Part shown: one piece after another, positions 6,788-13,575 of the stretch
How positions within the stretch are numbered: the first letter of the stretch is position 1
Layout of the letters: the number at the start of each line of letters is the position of its first letter
NCBI GenBank assembly: GCA_023954375.1
Contig: JAMLIC010000011.1
Coordinates: 62,001 to 126,000 of the forward strand
From: Planctomycetota bacterium
Lineage (GTDB): Bacteria; Planctomycetota; J058
Direction: 5' to 3'
DNA: 64,000 bases
Notes under the pieces: generated by a model
Told to the model about the DNA's origin: nothing
Database searches by the model: none
Seen by the model: only the letters and a program-made list of their open reading frames with translations
Translations under genes and position numbers: made by a program

Positions 6788-8120
6788 TCACGCCTTCGCT
6801 GCGTGGCGGAGGACGGAGCGGGTCGCTCTCGCTGGCGGGAGCGGATAGCGCTCCAGCATGGCGTTGAACTTGGCCCACCCCATCCGAGCGCGCTGGGAGC
6901 GGCGGTCCAGCCACCGCCTCCAGCTGCCCAGAACCCAGAAGCGGAAGCGGGAGAGGGCGGTCGAGTTCCCGGTGATCCCGTAGAACGCGAAGTGCCCCCG
7001 GAGCTTCTGCGCCAGGGCCTGTTGCTGCTCCTTGAGCGACCAGTGGCGGTGCCGGCGACACCAGTCGTCGACGGCCTTCAAGGCACGGCGAAACGGCTCG
7101 CGGCCGGAAACGTTCGTTTGACGACGATTTCCGGCCCTTCCTCGTCCGCGCCTCAGAAGTGGCGAAAGCGAGGAAGTCGAAGTCCTGCGGTTGAGTGCCG
7201 AAGGGGTTCTTCGCCCTTTCCGGTGGACTGGTAGCATGTCGGCCGCCTGAATGGGACCAGGCGGGTCTTCGGGGTGGAGTGTGAGGTCGGCGAACACCCC
7301 AACCGCTCGGGGGAGGGCGGCCTCACCCGCCCGGCGCGCGCGTCGTTCACCGAAGCGAAGACGATCACCAGGTCGTCCGCGAAGGGGACCAGGGGCCGGC
7401 CTTGCCTTCCAGACTGGGTCGGATCTGCCTCGAACCACGTCCACGACCAGGAGGTAGACGTTGGCGAGGAGAGGCGAGATCACTCCACCTGAGGAGTGCC
7501 TTCGTCGGGGATCTCGAGCGCCTCTTCGACACAATTTGCCTTGAGCCACTTGTCGATCAGTGGCGGCAGCACGCCGTCACGCACCCGCTGGTCGAGGATC
7601 GCTCGAGATGGGCGTGGTCCAGGGAGTCGAAGAACTTCCGATAAGTCCACCTCGAGCACCCAGCCCTGTCCGCGTCCATCGCTCCTTTCCAGAGGGTCTG
7701 GAGCGCCTGGTATTGACCGCTTGGGCCGAAAGCCGTGACGAACAGTCCAGAAGTCCTGCTCGTAGACGGCCTCCAGCGCCATGGTCACCGCCCTCTGGAG
7801 GATCTTGTCCTCGATGGTCGGGATCCCTATGGGTCGGGTTTCAGCGTCCCCTTTGGGAATGTGCACACGCCCTACCGGAGGGGCCCTGTAGGTGCCAGCC
7901 TTGAAGCGTTCCAGCAGGTCCCGGAGGTTGCCCTCCAGACCCTTTGCATACTGGGCCGCCGTCTGGCTATCCACCCCAGGAGCCCGTCCTTGCGAGTGCG
8001 CCGATAGGCCTCGTGGAGGAAGTCGAAGTCGATATGGTGCGAGAGCGAGGTGAACGCCATGTCCGGGGCGTTCCTCGCCAGTTCCGCGATCCGTCGAAGT
8101 TTCGTGGAGACGGTTGCGGG
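6788..8120 (-). pseudogene. ltrA: Group II intron reverse transcriptase/maturase, multiply frameshifted
   Basis: Segments in different minus-strand frames together make an intron RT: LSHHIDFDFLHEAYRRTRKDG near 8060-7995; VDSQTAAQYAKGL through RVHIPKGDAETRPIGIPT and YEQDFW...HGFRPKRS (RT0-RT3); EVDLS (the first catalytic strand); DQRVRDGVL and DEGTPQ; GVISPLLANVYL; LVPFADDLVIVFA, the FADD version of the YADD catalytic box; TLHPE...; and the maturase thumb LRGHFAFYGITGNS ... ARMGWAKFNAMLERYPLP ending at 6788. At least two breaks look like loss of one G in a short G run (RKDG/APGVD and TPQ/GGVIS). No HNH endonuclease domain is seen. The protein cannot be made as written, so the intron is non-autonomous unless the breaks are sequencing errors. 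Confidence 0.85.
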
Positions 8121-8757
8121 GCCCGCATCCCCCTGCCTTCTTTCCTTCCGACGGTGCGTGAGGCCGGCCAGTCGGTCGGCTTCTTCCCGGCGCCCTCGCT
8201 CCGCGGGCCCTCGGGGAGGGTTGGCCCCGCCTCCTCGCCACTAGCGGGGCGCCCTGACCCTGCCTCCTTCCCCCTCGCTCGGTCGCCTTCGCTCGGGGCA
8301 CGGTTCTGCCGCCCTGTGCCTGCTCCCGCGGCATGGGCTGCGGACCCCGCGGGCCTGGGTGTTGATAGACCGGTCCCCACCGGTCCGTGAGGCAGGAGAC
8401 GAGCAGAGCCTCCCAGGTTCCTGGGGAACCCTCGTGCACATGCCGCGGTCTACGACCCCGCCGAGCCCACGTGCCTGGCATCCGTCACGTGGGTGCTGCC
8501 TTCCGCTCAGCTGAAAGCGTCGGCCTCGGGTTGGATCTTTCGGGGCTCAATACGCGGCCTACGCACTCCCTGTCTACGCCTCGCAGCGTCCCGTCGCCGG
8601 TAGCTGCGCAAGACTCGGTTCCGGCGGTCGCCATCTTTGCCGGGTGGTCGCCCGGGCCTTCTAGCTTCGGGGTCTGCCCACTGGGTTCCGACAGGGGGTT
8701 TCAGCGTGACCCTACCCGGTCATGGCGTCCTCCCCCTCCAGGCTTCGCCTGGCGCAC

Positions 8758-8774
8758 CAGCCGCGATCACACTA
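8758..8774 (-). repeat. Structured dispersed repeat, copy C, 17-nt part upstream of the intron (5' exon)
   Basis: Reads TAGTGTGATCGCGGCTG on the minus strand, identical to the first 17 bases of copies A and D, and is directly followed by the intron 5' end. It abuts the end of copy D, so C and D are tandem units with a 234-nt period (TAG at 9008 to TAG at 8774). Confidence 0.85.
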
Positions 8775-9008
8775 AGGGCCTGTCCTCGAACCCGTCCTGG
8801 CAGACGGCCGAGCCGCCTCCGAACACACCTCACCGCGCCTTCGCAGCAGGAGCCTCAGGCGAGGCCGAGGAGGGCACGGCGTGTCGGCCGAAGGCGAGGG
8901 AGGGCGGCCCCCCGGCCCCCCCCCCGCGCGGGGGGGGGGGGGGCCCCCGCCGCCGCCCCCGACGCACCGCAGCGCCCGCCATCCTCGGCCGCAGCCGCGA
9001 TCACACTA
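8775..9008 (-). repeat. Structured dispersed repeat, copy D (complete, empty intron site)
   Basis: Minus-strand copy starting at the TAG stop of the MEMO-family gene, with head TAGTGTGATCGCGGCTG then CGGCCGAGGATGGCGGGCGC (one base different from A), a variable cassette with C10-GCGC-G14 (8916-8943), the conserved body, and an outer end TCGAGGACAGGCCC. It directly precedes copy C. The orientation relative to the upstream gene is the same as at copy A. Confidence 0.85.
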
Positions 9009-10283
9009 GGCGCGGAACACGGCGCCCGCGAACGACACGGCCGACTCGCCGTCGTACCAGCGGTCGTAGTGGAGGAGCTCGCCCTGGAGCGGCCGGTCGC
9101 GCAGGGCGCGGGCGAGGGCGACGAGCGGGGCGTGGCCGCAGATGCTCCGCGGGTCGCCGTCGCGGGCGATGTCCTCGTGGACGGCGTCGGGGTCGCGCGC
9201 GAGCACGATGTCCATCGTCCGCCGGTCCTGGGCGGCGATCGCGTCGAGCGTCGGCGCGTCGACCGGCGGCGCGTGGAACTGCGCGCCCACGTGGGCCAGG
9301 TCGATCGCCGCCACGAAGGCGACCTTCTCCGGGGCCACCGGCTCGAGCGCGCGGGCGAGCGCCCGGTGGAACGCCTCCAGGCGCGCGTCGTCCGCGGGGC
9401 GACCCTCGAGGTCGTGGAGGCCGCCGCAGAGGACCGGGAGGATGCGCACCGGGCGCCGGCCGCCGAACAGGTGGGCCAGGTAGACGGCCTGGAACTCGAT
9501 CGAGTGCTCGCCGCGGTGGTGGAACTCGCCCGCGAACAGGTCGCCCTCGCCCTCGTAGGCGTCGACGAGCCGGCCGAGCGCCTCGTGGTCGACCGGGACG
9601 CGGCCGGCCGGCGTGTCGAACGCCTTGCGCGTGAGGGCGAACGGGGCCGGGCGGCCGCGCCCGTCGAGCGGGGCCGTGCCCGTGTGCGACGTGCCGAACA
9701 CGACGAACAGCTCCGCCGGGCACTCCTCGGCCACGGCCTTCCACACGTGCGCGTAGGAGTGGCCGCCGCGGTGGAGGTCGATGTGCGGCGACACCAGCGC
9801 GCGCACCCGGCCCCCCTCGCGCGCCGGCCCGGGCGGCGCGCCGGGGCCGCCGGGGCGGCGCCACTGCGCCTCGAGGAAGTCGGCCGCGCCGCGCTCGTCG
9901 GTGTAGGAGCCGGCGCACGCCGCCGGGCGGACGTCGGCCTGGCGGAAGGCGTCGACCGCGCGCTCGAGGTGCGGCCCCTCGAGCAGGAGCGCCGCCTCGA
10001 GGGCGTCGCGCAGCTCGCGGACGCGCTCGGGCGGGACGTCGACGCCGTGCCGCGCCGCGAACTCGGCCCCGGCCTCCTCGAGCGTGCGCGTCCCGTCGAA
10101 CAGCGCCGCGAGCATGAGCCCCGGCAGCGGGAGCACCACCTGCCGCTCGGCGAGCTTCCACGGGTCCTTGAGGACGTAGGCCGGCTGCCCGCCCAGCTCG
10201 TCGAGACGCACGGGGAGCGCCTCGACGAACGGACGCAGGCGCGGCCGCTCGGGGGAGGGGGTGCGGTCGTGGTCCTGGGTCAC
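9006..10283 (-). CDS. amrB: MEMO-family protein (AmmeMemoRadiSam system protein B-like) with N-terminal helical domain
   Basis: 425 residues. Residues about 20-110 form a small helical domain (DPWKLAERQVVLPLPGLMLAALFDG-type segment) common in longer MEMO proteins. The MEMO domain (about 160-425) shows the conserved histidines of its dioxygenase-like site: SPHIDLHRGGHSYAHVW, GTSHTG, RGEHSIEFQAVYL, and DLAHVG, ending with the CGHAPL and YDRWYDG segments. The family is a fold relative of class III extradiol dioxygenases, often encoded with AMMECR1 and a radical SAM enzyme; neither partner is near here. GTG start at 10283 has GAGGA upstream. The TAG stop is the first triplet of repeat copy D. Confidence 0.85.
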   Translation of the reverse strand: MTQDHDRTPSPERPRLRPFVEALPVRLDELGGQPAYVLKDPWKLAERQVVLPLPGLMLAALFDGTRTLEEAGAEFAARHGVDVPPERVRELRDALEAALLLEGPHLERAVDAFRQADVRPAACAGSYTDERGAADFLEAQWRRPGGPGAPPGPAREGGRVRALVSPHIDLHRGGHSYAHVWKAVAEECPAELFVVFGTSHTGTAPLDGRGRPAPFALTRKAFDTPAGRVPVDHEALGRLVDAYEGEGDLFAGEFHHRGEHSIEFQAVYLAHLFGGRRPVRILPVLCGGLHDLEGRPADDARLEAFHRALARALEPVAPEKVAFVAAIDLAHVGAQFHAPPVDAPTLDAIAAQDRRTMDIVLARDPDAVHEDIARDGDPRSICGHAPLVALARALRDRPLQGELLHYDRWYDGESAVSFAGAVFRA

Positions 10284-10380
10284 GGGCGTCCTCGCGCCAT
10301 CCCCCGTCCTGGTCGACGCTACCAGACGCCCGGCGACCGGCGAGGGGGGCCGACGGCGTGCGGGACCGCGCGGTGACGAC

Positions 10381-10386
10381 TATGCT
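10381..10386 (+). promoter_or_regulatory. Likely -10 element of the TPR gene (leaderless)
   Basis: TATGCT at 10381-10386 lies six bases before the GTG at 10393. Seventeen bases farther upstream is GTGCGG, one base off the TTGCGG used as -35 at other promoters in the window. This sets the start at 10393. Confidence 0.5.
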
Positions 10387-10392
10387 CCGGGC

Positions 10393-11898
10393 GTGGAGCG
10401 ACGCGACGCCGTGGACGACGCGTGGGATGACGTGGCCGCCCGGGTGGCCCTGGGCGAGCTGGCGGGCGAGGCCGAGGTGCGCGCGGCCCTGGCCGGCGCC
10501 GGGGCCCTCGACGAGCCGCGCGCGCTCGAGCGCGCGCGCGCCGCCCTGGAGCGGTTCTGGGAGCTCCTCCACGACGCGCCGGCGCGGGCGCTGGGCCTGG
10601 CGACCGTCGCCGGCGTGGCCGCGGCCCGCCACCAGGCGCCCTGGTCGCTCCTGGTCGAGCTGCGCCGCCGGCAGGCGACGGCGCTGTTCGCCCTGGGCCG
10701 GGCCGGCGACGCCGTGGACACGCTCGAGGGGGCGCTCGCGGCCCTCATGGCGGGCGAGGCCGACCCGGGCGAGGCGCGGCGCGCGCGCGCATCGCTGCTC
10801 GGCTCCCTCGGCGACACGCGGCTGGCCGCCGGCCGGCTCGGGCCGGCGCTGGTGGCCCTCGAGGAGGCGATCGCGCTCTGCCGCGAGGAGGGGCTGCGCC
10901 AGGCCCTGGGCGCCTGCCTGTCGAGCCTGGGCAACGCCCGCCTGTTCGCCGGCGAGGCGCGCGCCGCCCGCGGCTACTACGAGGAGGCGCTGGGGATCGC
11001 GCGCGACGAGGGCAGCCGCGAGGGCGAGGTCGTGAACCTGCACAACCTCGGGCTGGCCCTGCACGCGCTTGGCGAGGTCGACGACGCGCTCGACCGCTAC
11101 CAGGACGCGCTGTCGCTCGCCCGGCAGGCCGGCGACCGCCGCAAGGCCGCGGGGATCGAGGCCAACCTCGCCCAGGCGCTCTTCGACCAGGGGGCGCTCG
11201 ACGAGGCGCAGCGCCACCAGGAGGCCGCCCTCGAGCTGGCCCGGGCCGCCGACGACCGGGGCCTCCAGGCGGTGGCGCTCGTGCGCCTGGCCGGCCTGGC
11301 CCGCGAGCGCGGGGCGCTGTCGGAGGCGCACGCCATGGCGGCCCAGGCCGACGAGCTGTTCGCCGCGCTCGACGACCCGAGACGCGGGGTGGCCTGGGTC
11401 GAGCAGGCCCGGCTGCGGCTCGAGCTCGGCGACGCCGGGGCCGCGCGCGCCCTCCTCGACCGGGCCCTCGCCGCCGCCCGCGCGCTCGGCGACCCGCGGG
11501 CCGAGCTCGCCGCCCTGCGCGAGCTCGGCCGCGCCGAGCGCGTCGCCGGCCGCCCCGAGGAGGCCCGGGCCCGGCTGTCCGGGGCGCTCGAGCTGGCGCG
11601 CGGCCTCGAGGACCCCGACCTCCTGGCCCTGACGCGCATCGACCTGACCGAGGCGTGCGTCCAGTGCGAGCGCATCGCCGAGGCGCGCGCGCACCTCGAC
11701 CATGCCGCCCGGCGCGCCGCCGAGCGCGAGGGCTCGCTCATCGAGGCGCAGCACGCGCTCGGCCGCGCCTCGGTCGCCCGCGCGGCGGGCGAGCTGGGCG
11801 AGGCGCGCGCGATCCTCGAGCACCTGACGCGCGCCGCGCGCGAGCTCGGGTTCCTCGCCCTCCAGCGCGAGGCCACCCGCCGCCTGACCTCTCTTTAG
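10393..11898 (+). CDS. Large TPR-repeat protein
   Basis: 501 residues built almost entirely of tetratricopeptide repeats from about residue 100 to the C-terminus (for example NLHNLGLALHALGEVDDALDRY, ANLAQALFDQGALDEAQRHQ, RLAGLARERGALSEAHAMA), in the style of the MalT/Rapsyn/LGN-type 40-residue repeats. No signal peptide, membrane segment or catalytic motif is seen, so it is a cytoplasmic scaffold of unknown partner. The GTG start follows a TATGCT box by six bases; an open frame farther upstream lacks coding character. It is divergent from the MEMO gene. After the TAG stop comes CGGCTGCGGCGGA, matching the head of the dispersed repeat. Confidence 0.8.
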   Translation: MERRDAVDDAWDDVAARVALGELAGEAEVRAALAGAGALDEPRALERARAALERFWELLHDAPARALGLATVAGVAAARHQAPWSLLVELRRRQATALFALGRAGDAVDTLEGALAALMAGEADPGEARRARASLLGSLGDTRLAAGRLGPALVALEEAIALCREEGLRQALGACLSSLGNARLFAGEARAARGYYEEALGIARDEGSREGEVVNLHNLGLALHALGEVDDALDRYQDALSLARQAGDRRKAAGIEANLAQALFDQGALDEAQRHQEAALELARAADDRGLQAVALVRLAGLARERGALSEAHAMAAQADELFAALDDPRRGVAWVEQARLRLELGDAGAARALLDRALAAARALGDPRAELAALRELGRAERVAGRPEEARARLSGALELARGLEDPDLLALTRIDLTEACVQCERIAEARAHLDHAARRAAEREGSLIEAQHALGRASVARAAGELGEARAILEHLTRAARELGFLALQREATRRLTSL

Positions 11899-11970
11899 CG
11901 ATCTTCAGCGACGGCTGCGGCGGAGTCTACCGACCGTGACCGCGCTGACCCATTGACCTGACGAGTCGAA

Positions 11971-12045
11971 GACGGTCACCGAGGACACACCGAGGGCACC
12001 GAGAGCCTCGTCTTGAAGGACCCCTCGGTGTCCTCGGTGACCGTC
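11971..12045 (+). repeat. Long inverted repeat (hairpin) of the CACCGAGGACAC type downstream of the TPR gene
   Basis: Left arm 11971-11996 (GACGGTCACCGAGGACA...CCGAGGG) pairs with right arm 12021-12045 over about 24 bp with one 2-nt bulge, loop about 24 nt. The preceding bases (ACCGCGCTGACCCATTGACC) and left arm recur at 25341-25420, so it belongs to a second dispersed family. Position just after the TPR gene and before the nitrilase gene suggests a bidirectional terminator-like or mobile palindromic element. Confidence 0.65.
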
Positions 12046-12141
12046 CTCGCTCGTCACGCGCTCGGGCCGGGGACCGACGGGCCGCCGTCTCCAGGTAACC
12101 TGGCGGGGCGCGGCGGGGCAGGCCGCGCGGGAGCGGCGGCC

Positions 12142-12942
12142 GTGGTGCTCGTGGCGGCGATCCAGGTCGACTCGACCGACGACGAGGAGCGCAACTGGTC
12201 GCGCGCCGAGGCGCTCGCCCGCCAGGCGCGCGCGCGCGGCGCCGAGGTGGTGGCCCTCCCGGAGAACCTGCTCTACGAGGGGAGCGACCTCGAGCGCCGC
12301 CATCCGCTCGAGGAGTGGGAGCCCCGCCTCGCGGCGCTCGCGCGCGAGCTCGAGGTGACGCTGCTGCCGGGCACCCTGCGCGAGCCGGTCGAGGGCGACC
12401 CGACGCGCGCCTACAACACGCTCCTCGCCTACGGGCCCGACGGCGCGCGCCTGGCGCGCTACCGCAAGATCCACCTGTTCGACGTCGACGTGCCCGGGGG
12501 GCCGTCGGAGCGCGAGAGCGAGGTCATCGCCGCCGGGGCGCCCGAGCCGGTGGTCGTCGACCTGCCCCCGCTCGGCCGGGCGGGCCTCTCGGTCTGCTAC
12601 GACCTGCGCTTCCCCGAGCTCTTCCGGGCGCTGGTCGCCAGGGGCGCCCGCGTGCTCTTCGTGCCGGCGTCGTTCGCGCTGATGACCGGCAAGGCCCACT
12701 GGGAGCCGCTCCTCCGCGCGCGGGCGATCGAGAACCTCGCCTGGGTCGTCGCGCCCGGGCAGTCCGGCAGGAAGCCGAACGGCCGGCTCAAGTTCGGCAA
12801 CACGATGATCGTCGACCCCTGGGGCACGGTCGTCGCCCGCGCCCGCGAGGTCGCCGAGGACGTCGTCGTGGCCGAGGTCGACCTCGCCTACCAGGACGAG
12901 GTCCGCCGGGCGATCCCGTGCCTCTCGCACCGGCGGCTGTGA
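12142..12942 (+). CDS. Nitrilase-superfamily carbon-nitrogen hydrolase (Nit-type amidase)
   Basis: 266 residues, full length for the family. The catalytic triad is visible: Glu41 in ALPENLLYEG, Lys109 in YRKIHLFDVDVPGG, and Cys152 in GLSVCYDLRFPELFR. The KIHLFDVD and CYDLRFPE forms match the Nit1/Nit2 branch, whose members hydrolyse omega-amides or deaminated glutathione. It is cytoplasmic. I start at GTG 12142; GTG 12145 or 12151 are alternatives, and the frame upstream runs into the palindromic repeat, so a longer product is unlikely. It stands alone, converging on a response-regulator gene. Exact substrate cannot be told from sequence. Confidence 0.87.
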   Translation: MVLVAAIQVDSTDDEERNWSRAEALARQARARGAEVVALPENLLYEGSDLERRHPLEEWEPRLAALARELEVTLLPGTLREPVEGDPTRAYNTLLAYGPDGARLARYRKIHLFDVDVPGGPSERESEVIAAGAPEPVVVDLPPLGRAGLSVCYDLRFPELFRALVARGARVLFVPASFALMTGKAHWEPLLRARAIENLAWVVAPGQSGRKPNGRLKFGNTMIVDPWGTVVARAREVAEDVVVAEVDLAYQDEVRRAIPCLSHRRL

Positions 12943-12979
12943 GCTGCCGGGCTCCCACCCGCGGGCCAGCAGGCGACGG

Positions 12980-13375
12980 TCACCCGCCATCGTCGCGAGG
13001 GGCCCCCAGGAGCTGCTGGAGCGTGCGCAGGAGCTCGGTCGCCCCCGCCGGCTTGCGCAGGCAGGCCGCGGGCTCGAAGGGCCCGACGAGCTCCAGATGC
13101 TCGAGCGGGGCGCCGGAGAGGACGACGACGGGCACGTGCCGCAGGCCGCCCTCGCGCCGCATCCAGGCCAGGAGCGACCAGCCGTCGAGGACCGGGAGGC
13201 GCAGGTCGAGGACCACGGCGTCCGGGGCCGGCTCGAAGGTGAGGTGGTCCAGGGCGGCCGCGCCGTCCGCGACGCCCACGGCGTGGAGGCGGGCCGCGCC
13301 CAGCGCGTCACAGATGGCCGTCCGGAGCTGCGGGTCGTCCTCGACGACCAGCACGTGGAGGGACGGGGCGGTCAT
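12980..13375 (-). CDS. Single-domain response regulator
   Basis: 131 residues, one receiver domain and nothing else. Acidic pair E12-D13-D14, phosphoacceptor D57 in VVLDLRLPVLDGW, and CLRKPAG with the conserved Lys are all present. GGAGAG precedes the ATG at 13375. It lies 200 nt downstream of the multi-sensor histidine kinase on the same strand, so that kinase is the likely partner. It is closely similar to the receiver at 20350 (shared LDLRLPVL-GW-LLAW segment), which also sits next to a histidine kinase, indicating a duplicated kinase/receiver pair. It has no output domain, so it would act by protein contact or phosphorelay. Confidence 0.9.
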   Translation of the reverse strand: MTAPSLHVLVVEDDPQLRTAICDALGAARLHAVGVADGAAALDHLTFEPAPDAVVLDLRLPVLDGWSLLAWMRREGGLRHVPVVVLSGAPLEHLELVGPFEPAACLRKPAGATELLRTLQQLLGAPRDDGG

Positions 13376-13575
13376 GGCACTCTCTCCGCGCAAGCGGCGC
13401 GCCGGGCCGGCGCGCCGCCGCCGGTGCCGCGGTAGCAAGCGGGAGGCCCGCGGCTGCGACCCGTCGGGGCGACCGGGCTCGCGGGGCCGGGGCCGCTCCG
13501 ACGGCGGGGCTCAGCGCCCGGGGTGGGAGAACGTCCTGGAGCGTCGTCCCCACCGCACGTGGAGAACCAGCCGGG

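Larger units (their letters stand above)
6708..8757 (-). mobile_element. Group II intron (class C-like), 2,050 nt, inserted in repeat copy C
   Basis: On the minus strand the element begins GTGCG at 8757 (the group II 5' consensus) and ends CCCCGAT at 6708. Flanks TAGTGTGATCGCGGCTG and CGGCGGAGGATGGCGGGCGC are contiguous in repeat copy A, so both boundaries are defined by comparison with an empty site. A long structured 5' region (8757 to about 8130) precedes a degenerate reverse-transcriptase reading frame, and domains V and VI follow at the 3' end. The short DV immediately after the ORF stop and the ending resemble class C introns, which tend to insert next to hairpins; consistent with this, the target is a hairpin-rich repeat. 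Splicing may persist only if the RT is supplied from elsewhere. Confidence 0.88.

Noticed and set aside
7496..8390. Plus-strand open frames across the intron
   Set aside because: They have no motif and run antisense to the reverse transcriptase segments.
9006..10283. Complete AmmeMemoRadiSam system
   Set aside because: Only the MEMO-type component is present; no AMMECR1 or radical SAM gene is adjacent.
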